Part shown: piece by piece, positions 22,981 to 32,822 of the stretch
How the letters are laid out: each line of letters begins with the position of its first letter
Numbering within the stretch: position 1 is the stretch's first letter
Source of the DNA: Gracilariopsis chorda
Lineage: Eukaryota; Rhodophyta; Florideophyceae; Gracilariales; Gracilariaceae
Length of the DNA: 64,000 nucleotides
Assembly: GCA_003194525.1 (NCBI GenBank)
Contig: NBIV01000086.1
Coordinates: 186,001 to 250,000, forward strand
Reading direction: 5' to 3'
The notes under the pieces: model-generated
What the model was told of the DNA's origin: nothing
The model's database searches: none
Seen by the model: the letters and a program-made list of their open reading frames with translations, nothing else
Made by a program: the position numbers and the translations under genes

Positions 22981-24003
22981 AGAAGGAGTTCGTAGCATGG
23001 GAAGGCATACTCTACAGATGCACAGGGACAGGCTTCGTGCTAGCTCTTGTACTAGCTAATCGACCCGAAATTTATTGGACATTTCATGATGACATTTGGC
23101 ATTTGGATAAATCATCAACGAAATCTTTTATGAAGATCATTTCTGGTAGAACACAATGCTATCAGGCACAACCAAATATATACAAAGCTGCATTAGCTTT
23201 CAACATGCGGCACCTCTTGTAAAGTATCAGACTACAAAGTGGTTGCACTTAACCCAACTATTTCACACCTTTTCACTAGACTTTGCCGGCCCACTCCCAA
23301 CTACGAGCTCGGGAAAATGGTTCATGCTGATCGGAGTTGAAAATCTCACTGGTTGGCGACTTGGAATAGCTAGTGAGGCATCTACGGCAACAGTCATGAC
23401 CCATGATGGAAAAGTAAATCATACATCATTTCGGATACCCTATTACAATTGTTTTTTCAGACAATGCTACAGCCTTCATGGTTAGTTCAGTTCAAGAATT
23501 TTTGAAGCAGAAAGAGATCACCTGGAAGTCCGTCTTGGCCTATCCTAGAATGTCAAATTGATGTGCCAAAAGAATGGTTGGGACCATCCAGCACAGTATA
23601 AACAAGATGATTTCCGACGGAAACTGAGAATGGGACCATGAATGGGACAAAGTGCCGGATATCGCTAGCAGAAGCTCAGTTACGACTACTGCCCCTTCGA
23701 ATTGTTGTATGGTGTCCTTTCTTGACTGCATCCTTCGGATCCTGGATCTGTCATTACCTACGCCACCATTGATAACCGCCTACATGAGGATTTGGTGTGT
23801 TCTGCTCACCGAGCATGGGGCACAACTAAGCAGCTGAACCCTCATAGTAGTCCCAGATACGCGCACAAGTTTAAGGTAGGCGATGAGGTGTGGGCTACTC
23901 GAGAAAAAGCCCTGAACCGCAACGTTAATTTGCTTCCATTTAAGTCCAGATACTATGGCCTATGCAAAGTTGTCCGCGCAAATCATCCGCGCTATATCTA
24001 GAT
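22981..24003 (+). pseudogene. Gypsy G1 integrase and post-integrase module, broken
   Basis: A degraded zinc-binding region (FHDDIWHLDKSSTKSFMKII ... CYQAQ) is followed by the core motif SLDFAGPLPTTSSGKWFMLI, which has the first catalytic Asp, near 23275. The second Asp block survives as DNATAFMVSSVQEFL after a frameshift at 23457. The Glu block is eroded. The C-terminal module FKVGDEVWATREKALNRNVN to CKVVRANHPRYI (23870-24003) is the usual post-integrase sequence. Confidence 0.75.
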
Positions 24004-24929
24004 CTCACCAAATCAAAGATAGAGCAAGAAACCAATTCATGATAGACGGCTGAAGCTTTGTTACCACAGAGCACGCCATGTATGCACCACTCATCTATAT
24101 TCCAACACCGTCATCACTGTCACTGAGGATTAAAATCAAGATGAAACTATCCATGTCGAACAAAACAACCCTTCACAGTCTTCCCTGTCATGGTAGACTA
24201 CAATATCTTTGACTTGAACGATAGCATTCAGGGCTTCGTCGTGGTGGCACGTCGTATATTTCTGTGGCTTGCAGACCAACAAGCATCTCCTGCCGTACAG
24301 GAGAAAAGATCATCTGGACGGCTATTCATATTTGTTTATCGCTTTACAAGCTTAGTGGATATCTGCTGGTTGAGAGTATTTTCATGACCTCACGCAGACT
24401 CTTTGGAAGAATCCACCCTCGCCTGAGACACTCGTTTGACTCTGCATTTCTCATATACCTGTATCACTTCACAGTAGATCGATATGGTGACTTTCCTCGC
24501 GAACCCACTTATCAGCAGGAAAGGGCTGCGTTCATACAGCAGAGGGGACGTGGAAAAGATTTTATACTACAGTATGAACCCGATATGAATCGAACGATGA
24601 TTCAATTTCCCTTCCTCTATCAGGTGATCTCGCCTGAGCTTCGGTACCCACATTGATGGACTGTGCTCTAACCCATACTCTATGAAGAAAACAACTCCAT
24701 TTGAGAATACATTGTCGTCTGCATACTATGATAAAAACTACATCGAATCTGGCATATTCTGGAAAGCTATCAGGCAATTACTGATGACAATCGATACTGC
24801 TGAAAGGTTCTGGTCGTCTGACCAAAGCGACCGCTAAGTAGAGGGATGTCAGGCATCCCCCCTTCTGTTGCCCTAGGTGTAAAATGCAGGGAGGGGATGG
24901 AGTCTGTATGAGATTCGATCTCATTCAAG
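24004..24929 (+). other. Region after gypsy G1 with one unassigned open frame
   Basis: 24264-24656 is open for 130 codons with a coherent soluble-looking C-terminal half (RRLFGRIHPRLRHSFDS, then RYGDFPREPTYQQERAAF). It continues past its stop with few interruptions to about 24780. It could be a third reading frame of the gypsy element or an unrelated fragment; no family was recognised. The start of a possible LTR (TGTCAGGCATCCCCCC) lies at about 24846. Confidence 0.3.
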
Positions 24930-25370
24930 GGACCAGCCCCCTCTCGCCGCTTCCGCCCCAGGCGCCCCCACCGCGAAGCGCCTGTGCCCCAGCACCAGGC
25001 TGACCATCAACGGCAGGAGTCTTCGCCCCCAGCGCCCACCGCCGCGCTTCACCCCGGCGCCCAGGCTGAGCGAAAGATTGCCGCCGCACAACGCCCGCAA
25101 ACCGGCATAGATTCGCTGCGTACTATGTACCCGGACAAAGACCACGCCACGCCGCGCCGCAAGCCGTGCTGGACGCCCACACTGGCTCCTTGGAGCGCAC
25201 CGGCGACTACCTGCTCGCCGCGGATGGCGCCCCCGTCGACCCGCGCACCCGTCACCTACAGGAGGCGCATGAAGACGCCCTAGCCCGTCGCTTACAACAA
25301 GAACAGGATGCCTTCTCTACCCCTCCCGGCACGACAACGCTTCTGCTTCAACTGGCTCAATTCTAGTAGT
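24930..25370 (+). pseudogene. GC-rich coding-like patch, unidentified
   Basis: Base composition jumps to strongly GC-rich compared with both sides. A plus-strand frame from about 24910 reads a Pro/Ala/Gln-rich segment (VPQHQADHQRQESSPPAP), then after a frameshift near 25160 a cleaner segment (LDAHTGSLERTGDYLLAADG, HEDALARRLQQEQDAF) to the TAG at 25364-25366. The style resembles a Pro-rich, gag-like or disordered protein. Nothing identifies it, and the composition suggests an origin different from the surroundings. Confidence 0.35.
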
Positions 25371-27949
25371 GTCCACGCTGTGACCGCCATGAAGAAGCAA
25401 AGGTAGAGAAAGAATGTGAAGCAAAGCAGAAGTATGTAATTATGGAGACGCTTGTCTAGAATAGGGTGAAGAGAATGGATGAGAGTGGGAAATTGCAGAA
25501 AATGGCAGTTTGAAGCAAAAACCGCCCCGTGCATCAGCCCACGCCCATACAAATTTTGCGCTTGGGATATGAGATCATTCAGGATTGTAATAACGTCTTC
25601 CATCTTCAACCCTGTAGTATAGCGAGCACGGGTCACTAAAAACGGGAGAAATTCAAAATAAATGGGCCAACGGCAAGACCACTGGTACAAAAGGCGAACT
25701 CGGGTGGTGTTAACTGTCCTGCCTACAGGAGGGGGCGAGTGTCGTAACAAAGACGTATAAGCCTTGAGTAGTGGAGTAAAACTAACCAAAAGGTGGGCTA
25801 GAAGACTCAAAAGGGTCTCTGACTTTACCTCTGGAGGAAGGCGCACCTCGAGCGGCCTAAGTATCGCCTGCGAGGCGCCTCTACCTCATATGCGGTGCAC
25901 TGTAACGCAGTGCATCACGTGTACCATCTACTCTACCTATGGTACAAATATTATAAATTAGAAATTAGCATGTTGCTCAGGCTTGCCAACGGCCACGTGT
26001 ACTGCCGCCATTGGCATGCCAGCAATGTGACCAGCACAGGCAGTGACCATGCCAACAGGAGCGCGAACCATCTAGGCTCACAATACTACAAACTTATTCT
26101 CCGGAGCACGGCATAAAATATCTTTTAGTTCGAGCAGTAAAGCAGATGAAAATCCAAAGCCCTCAACACTATTCGGGACTATTTCCGTTGCCAGTTGTGC
26201 GTTTCACGGGGATGACAGTGACGGCGAATCTTCTTCTTCTGCTTCAATCTCTACTCAGTCACAGTACTGAACCGAATGGCCGGATAAGCTGGAATTGCTT
26301 TAGAGCCCGCGAATAATGGAGTTGGCGCTTGACCTGGACATGGTGAGGTGGCTGGAAGAATGTTTCTGGAATTATTATTTGGGGCCCTCACCAGATATTA
26401 TATAGACAAAAAGTACCCAAAAAGGAATAATACCGTTTGCCAAGTTGGGCCATCATGGCAAGAAAGTGGCCCATGACAGGTTATTATGAGTTGTTGCTTA
26501 GACCTAGTATGCATAACTAGATATTATGCGCTTGGCATAGTTGTCTATAAAAGCCCTAGGTCGGCGGCCTCCAAGCCAACTTGGGCCAGAACACCCCTCC
26601 TTTCTCTGGCGACCCCCAGCTTCTCTTAGAGCGGTCTGCTCCTCCCTGCCTCCAACACTACTGTACCCCACTTTCCCTTCATTACCTTGCAGCTTGGTCT
26701 TCAGAACATCGTGAGTGGCTCGCCTGCCTTGGTCTGTTACGAGATCAGTCGGCGTATTAGTTTGCTGCAAGCCACGCAGTAGACCTAAGGTTTTGGTCGT
26801 TCGTGTTCAGTTGAGAAGTTCGTATCCATATTGCGCTAGATCTAAAGTTTTGGTTGCGCATCTGGTGTCACCATTGTTTTTCTCTGCCGCTGCTAGTCGG
26901 CCACTGTTCTGTGTACGCCTTTACTATCATCTGATTTCGCCTTGCCTTAGTCGAGGCCGTACATTTCTTGCAGCTGTCGCCACAGTACTGAAGTTGCTAT
27001 TAATAAGTTTATGTGTACTACATATTGGCATTACACGCCAATGCTGGTACTCTTGGGCTACAAATATATTTTCAGTCTACTCTCCGGCAAAGAAAGGTAC
27101 AAAGAGAACTGTCATCGTCTGGTGTATCGATATCATGCAACATAACACCCACATATATCAACATGAATGAAGCTTCTAGTTTCTCTGTTTCAGCGCTGCT
27201 ATGCACATGAATTCTGTGACGTCTCCAAAGAACCACAGTATATTTGTGTTATACGCTTTTTGGCTCAAAAATGAATTACGTGAGTAGTCCTTACAATGGT
27301 GATAACAAGATTACATCTATTTTTGTGCGTAAGTCTTCTAAAACAACATTTATTTCCTTTCAAAAGAGATAGTGAACAGATTTGCATTGTTTCAAGTTCT
27401 TGATATACCACACAATTTATCATGAAGGATTGAAAGAAAAGCCGACATGTTTCTAAAAATGTTTTTGCATGTTGACTATTTTTTTCTTAAATCCAACAAA
27501 ACTAGCAGTACCACAGTCTTTCAGCGAATTGTTTTAGTTTTCTAAGTATGTATGTACGTCTAAAATATTTGTTTTTTTTTGACTTAGCAAGAAGGCCTAA
27601 AAAACTTTTTTTCCATATGCATATAATGTACTTTCTTCTTTTGATATTTATTTTATTTATTTTATTTGAAAATGTACAAGGCTTTATCAAATTTTGCTGT
27701 ATATTGATTAACAACTCGATGTTGTGTAGTCAAATATGTTTTATAAGTAAACAAATAATGAATTTATTAACCATCGCGGTATAAATATTTATTTGTGTTA
27801 CGGTAACATGCGTTATCAATTTGTAATGTATTAACTGGCGCAAGTATTTTGCTGGTGAGAAAATCATCGGTCTCAAAAACTGTGAATACGTTATTTTGCA
27901 CATTTGTTTTTTGTATAAGTCTGCACGCTTTTTATTTGTTTTAAAGTAC
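25371..27949. other. Intergenic region with a possible solo LTR
   Basis: A minus-strand open frame (25292-25846, 184 codons) has a hydrophobic stretch but overlaps the GC-rich patch, and chance can explain its length. About 26370-27000 looks LTR-like: a TATA-type box CTATAAAAGCCC at about 26545, a downstream pyrimidine-rich leader, and no coding. 27250-27940 is AT-rich with no signal. Confidence 0.4.
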
Positions 27950-28230
27950 CTTGCACCACAAGGAAGACCCTAGTGTCAGCCATTTAGCAGCTGGCGGGTT
28001 TTGTTACGTGGTAAAAGCAATCATTTGCTCTAAAGTGCAGTTGTATGATGCAGTGCATATATTAGTAAAAGGACGTTCGAAGCCACTGAGTGGCCCAAAT
28101 GACTCTCAGCGCCGTAGTTCTCTGGTTTGCAAGCTGTTTGCGAGCAATATTGAGCAAACACCTTCCGTGGATCTCCCAAAGTCACCCTCACTAAGGGGCG
28201 CGCAGCAACGCCCTCAGCTAAAGGCCTTTC
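27950..28230 (+). repeat. Fragment with a Helitron-type 3' end
   Basis: 28195-28226 (GGGGCGCGCAGCAACGCCC ... CTAAAGGCC) matches the 3' module of the short Helitrons, and the adjoining stretch back to about 28070 resembles 32597-32760 in inverted orientation. The 5' hairpin is not visible, so it is probably a truncated non-autonomous copy. Confidence 0.5.
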
Positions 28231-29187
28231 TATTCTCTATATATTGTTAGCATATAGAAGTTGTCAAACAGCTCTATGTAGACTTTGTAAGCTGTTGTAG
28301 CTCGTATAGCTAAGAGTTATCATCCTTTGAACAAGCTTGTGTTATAGATATCAATCTATTCGTGTGTTTTGGAATCGTTTTTTCGCTCTTACGGTTTGAG
28401 AATGGCGCGATCACAACTACTGCACTGTTTAAATTGAAATATATGAAGTTGTAGTCAATTGAGGACACAGTCTTCAGGTGATGACAAACGTCCTTTCCAC
28501 AGTAGCTGAGAGCAGTGGTCTCCTTCGCGTCCCATGCAACAAGACATCTCCTCGGTTCATGGAATTTGTCCACGATGGAAGGATGATTTCAGATTCTTTG
28601 TTAGCCGTGTACAAGAGGCTCATTAATTTCATGAGCGGCTCACAAGCATCAAAATACTTTCACAAAACTTCGCTGCTTTCATAAATAATACGATTTAAGG
28701 GTTAGCTTATGGTTAGTTTATGCAACAAGGTGTGTCAAACGTGGTTGTCTGGCACTGTCTCGCGGTTCACAGACACTCAGCGGGTGGATCTTAATCCAGG
28801 AACGATCAAACCCTCAACATGCAAAAACTTTGGCACAGTACAACAATTTGTAGTGAACAAATACTTTCTTGTTGATAGGATTATGAATAGTCTAGAGGAT
28901 CATCATAAACGTCAAGTAAATCTGTTTGCTGTCTTGGGACTCCACAACTTTGTGCTCTTGTGCCCCATCCAATCTTCTGGCAATCATCTGCCTTCTTTAC
29001 CAGAGCTCAGAACAGAATAAAGGTTGAAGGGTCAGCAGTCTTACCCTAACCCAAACCAGCAGCTCCAGATACAGGGAAGCTAGACATCACCAATTGCAGC
29101 AAGCACTGAAAGAGAAATGGTGGCGAGCGGACTTCTCCCATCTTAGTTCACTAAGCAACCGATTTCATAGTCATGGTAGACATTGAC
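28231..29187. other. Intergenic region
   Basis: Only short frames without motifs are present (for example 28478-28684 and 28709-29020 on plus). 29020-29187 should hold the 3' untranslated region of the minus-strand glycine-rich gene. No canonical AATAAA is seen there on the minus strand. Confidence 0.4.
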
Positions 29188-29994
29188 CTAATGGCGACTG
29201 TTACCACCATCACCACCGTTTCCACCATTTCCGCCAACTCCATAATCACCCTTCAAGTATCCGTTTCCTCCGTTTCCTCCGTTGCCCCCAATTTTTCCGT
29301 CTCCTCCTCTTCCGCCGTTTCCACCATTTCCACCCCTTCCAAAGTCACCCTTCAAGAATCCGGGTCCTCCGTTCCCTCCGTCTCCTCCGATCTTTCCTTT
29401 TCCACCCCTGCCGCCATCGCCACCGTTTCCTCCTTTACCATAGTCACCGTATAATGCACCATACCCACCATGGCCTCCATTTCCACCTCGGCCGTACGGT
29501 GCATCACCTCCTCTGCCTCCCTTTCCACCGTTTCCGCCCTTCCCGTAATCACCGACTAGCAAGCCACCACCTCCATCTCCTCCATCTCCACCATTTCCAT
29601 AAAAGTATCCGCCTTTTCCTCCAGCACCTCCTTTACCGCCGTTGCCTCCTCTTCCATAGTTCCCGTATAGGAAGCCTTTTCCTCCATTACCTCCTTTTCC
29701 TCCATTTCCATACTTTCCGGCGTCTCCACCTTTTCCACCTGCGCCTCCATTTCCACCAATTCCGAAGTTTCCAATGAGAACGCCTTTACCTCCGTCTCCT
29801 CCATTTCCACCTCCACGGCCCCCATTACCTCCACGTCCCCCGTTTCCTCCTATTCCGTAATTGCCCACTAGTTTACCATCGCCTCCTTTCCCTCCATTTC
29901 CGCCCTTGCCTCGTTTCGGGCGGACGACAGGCACGAGAGCTGCTTGAGAAAATGCAAAGAACAAGGCAAGAAGTAAGACAAACTTCACGGTCAT
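29188..29994 (-). CDS. Secreted glycine-rich repeat protein
   Basis: A 268-residue open frame begins at the ATG at 29994 with a clear signal peptide ([18 protein letters not shown]). It then has a short [10 protein letters not shown] junction and about seven repeats of 30-40 residues. Each repeat is anchored by a block such as [24 protein letters not shown] or [12 protein letters not shown] and filled with GGxGGxGG runs. Aromatic residues occur only in the anchor blocks. No cysteine-rich or enzymatic domain is present. The frame is open about 66 codons further upstream, but that part reads like a pyrimidine-rich leader and lacks a signal peptide, so the internal ATG is preferred. A structural, elastic or adhesive cell-wall role is likely but unproven. 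Confidence 0.85.
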   Translation of the reverse strand: MTVKFVLLLALFFAFSQAALVPVVRPKRGKGGNGGKGGDGKLVGNYGIGGNGGRGGNGGRGGGNGGDGGKGVLIGNFGIGGNGGAGGKGGDAGKYGNGGKGGNGGKGFLYGNYGRGGNGGKGGAGGKGGYFYGNGGDGGDGGGGLLVGDYGKGGNGGKGGRGGDAPYGRGGNGGHGGYGALYGDYGKGGNGGDGGRGGKGKIGGDGGNGGPGFLKGDFGRGGNGGNGGRGGDGKIGGNGGNGGNGYLKGDYGVGGNGGNGGDGGNSRH

Positions 29995-32589
29995 GGTTGC
30001 TGATGAACTGAATAGAGTTGGCGCAGTTCGTGGTTGATGATGAAGAAGAGAGGGATGAGAGAAAGAATTTCGGTTCTGAGACCCAGCAGTTCCCCTTAAT
30101 AAGAACGCGGAGAAAGAATGAAAATCGTCCTGCAAACGCGAATGTTTACATTCGAATCGAGGCAGGCCTGCCCTGGGAAGCAATAAGACCACGCCCAGAG
30201 CGCAAATTCAACATGACATGATGTTTCATTTGCACTTACGTAAAGCATCGTCGGTACCGAAAATGTACCGTGCTATCTGTCTATGTGACTGGGTTGGGAG
30301 GGGAAGCTTGACGCCTGGGACCAAGTCCCTCTCCATAGTTTCCAGGCACAAGCAGAAACTGTGGTTCAGCAACTTGTCTTTGATTGCGACGCGCAGCACT
30401 ATAGTGTTCTACATGTGACGAAGAAAGCAATCAAGCATCTACAGGTTGACCGTTGAAATCAGCTGCTCTTATTACCCTATGAACATGGGGGCCCTTCTTG
30501 CGCCTCAACCAACCAAAATCCTTGTACCAAACAGTCTTAACTAGTCATACGTATATTTGCACAGCAATATTCCATTCTAGAAGGGGGGTGCGTAACTTTC
30601 TTCCCAGAAACATCGCGAAGATCAACTCTCTAGTAGGCACGATTCAAAGAAAGCATATTCAAAGCCTTTAAACGTGTACTTGCCTTTTGATTGCAGATAC
30701 TGCTACGCTGGTTATTTTAATATTTGAAAAACTAAATATTCTGCTGGCCTTACTAATCTCGAACGATGATCTCAACGTGAAGGACTAGTTGACGACGAAG
30801 GCTGGAGGCAGAGGACATGTCCCTATCACCTGTCTATCGTTATCGGGTAAGGCTTAACCCTCATCTCGTTTTCATATTTCTTTGCTGCCGAAAGAACAGT
30901 TGGCTTTCATGGGCTATGGTATACAGTACCAACTATACCCTTGATTCCTATCCGGTATTGATGAGACACGTTTTTCGTTGGTATTCCTTACCACTCCGTC
31001 CAATTTCCACATACAATCTGCATGAACCTCATGTCCAAGCTGTAGTGTTCCGGAGGGGTCATTTCTAGAAATCTGAAAGCATACTAACCTTGGCTATATC
31101 AAACTAATGTACTTCAAGAAGGTGTCATTGTGATTCAGATAAGCGTCATTCCGGTATCTCAGCACAAGTACAAGCCAAACCCTCTCTTAGGTTTGGCACC
31201 TGTTGTGATAAATTTCTACCACCAAATTGCGTCAACCTTCTGTTTTGTATCTGGTAAGCGTACGTCATATGACCTTATGGAAGCACAATCTCGCTTGCAG
31301 CTCTTACGGCAACGCGATTCCTTCCTTGCAGAGAAACCGCCCATCGGATTGACTGAAAGAATAATCTGAACACGATCTACTTTTCAGTTGAGACGAAATG
31401 TTTCCCTTCCTCAAAGTTACATCATCGTGAGATGCATTTGTTGGGGGTGTTGTATATCAAATGCACATATTCTGAGCTTGCTGGTTTGGGGTTTTGAAGA
31501 CATGTCCAGTCTCAAAGGTAAGTCTGATGTTCCTTTTACAAGTGTGAAGAGTTGCACAAACTACCATGCAGCCCAATCTCAGATTTGAAGATATCATATA
31601 AGTTATAGCCGCTTCAGAGACAACTCGTGCTTACATTTCACGCACAAGTTGTCTTGAGGCGGCTGTCGATTGATGATATGGTGTGAAATACCCTGTATGT
31701 CTACGCTTCTGATGACGCTGGCGTTATCATGTTATTTTGAATGAAGTGGTTCACTCATTGCAACTCAGACCAAGGCCATGGTTTTTTGTGTGACTATTCC
31801 CTGCCTCCTCGTCCCGGGACGCGAAATTTCTATTACATTGACGCAAATACCTCTCAAGGATTCCGGCAACCGAACAGTAGAGATTTCGGATTACAAAAGG
31901 ACTACACACTGACACTACCACGGCGTACTGTCCCTGAACAGACATCATAAACCGACATGCACGCAGAAAGAAGTGTTTTCTTGTGTTTCTTGAATTCTTA
32001 TGGGAGTCCATAACGTGTCTTGTCAGAACAAAATTCAAGAAGCGCAAAGAAAGGTTATATGAGATCACTGCCGGGTTGCAAGAAAACGAAAACCTGAACT
32101 ACGTGACATCGATATTCTTTTCGCTGTTCTAATGCTCAGAAGCACCATCTCGTTGTAGTTTAGTTCCACACAAAAGACAACATGTTCACTACAACTATCA
32201 TACACCTGGACTTCCATAGAAGTCATAATGAAAAGATATACCTCGTGTCATGTTCGTAGCGCAGACACAAATGAAGTAAAGTGAAACCGAAATGAAATCC
32301 TAATAAACTGTAACTGAAAAGTATAGGCTTATAACTGAACGGGGTGCAACAGTGGTCTGGCTTTACAAGACCACAACAACAGACCAACAACCCTCGACGA
32401 AAAGGTCAAAGTACCATCAAGGACTGATGGGTACCAGGAACAAAACAGCAAGTGCGATCCGGAAAATGATCCAAGATAAAAGCGAAGCTCTACTAGCTAG
32501 ATGTAAACCTCTAAGAACTACAGCGATGTTGGTGTTGCGATAGTTACTATCACACTGGACTTCGTAATGTTGTTAAGCTGGCATCAAAA
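29995..32589. other. Intergenic region
   Basis: The CT-rich leader and promoter of the glycine-rich gene occupy about 29995-30200. Beyond that only short frames occur, none with a recognisable motif. A hairpin repeat lies at 31607-31664. Confidence 0.5.
31607..31664. repeat. Imperfect hairpin repeat
   Basis: The arms AGCCGCTTCAGAGACAACTC (from 31607) and GCACAAGTTGTCTTGAGGCG (from 31642) pair over about 23 bp with an 11-base loop. It could be a foldback element or a structured transcript; nothing else supports either reading. Confidence 0.55.
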
Positions 32590-32822
32590 GTAGAAGCGGC
32601 CTTCGGCCGCCGCCGGCGCTGCGCGCCGCTGACTAGGGGTGACTTTGTGTAATCTGCAGGCCGTTTATGCTCGCTATCGCTCGTAAACGGCCTGCGAACC
32701 CATGAAGGACGCGGGGCCGAGAGTGAATATCGATTAAAGTTGCAATTGAGCGCCCCCACGTTGGTGAGTAACTGGCACCGCATTTGTCTGTGTAGAGTAC
32801 AGTAGATTGTAATTGGCTGGTA

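Larger units (their letters stand above)
20440..24060 (+). mobile_element. Ty3/gypsy retrotransposon remnant (copy G1)
   Basis: The order RT, RNase H, integrase with an H2C2-type region and a post-integrase module identifies Ty3/gypsy on the plus strand. The first kilobase (20440-21450) is coding-like and acidic, rich in E, D and N, and may be the end of gag and the protease, but no clear DTG motif was found. LTRs were not recognised. All frames are broken. Confidence 0.78.

Noticed and set aside
25292-25846. 184-codon minus-strand open frame with a hydrophobic stretch
   Set aside because: Part of it is the complement of the GC-rich plus-strand frame, no motif is present, and one such frame is expected by chance in 64 kb.
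29454-29777. Plus-strand His/Leu-rich frame opposite the glycine-rich gene
   Set aside because: It is the complement of the GGN repeats and has no independent support.
29995-30192. Upstream extension of the glycine-rich protein to a start at 30192
   Set aside because: The extra 66 codons would bury the signal peptide and look like a CT-rich leader; the ATG at 29994 is the better start.
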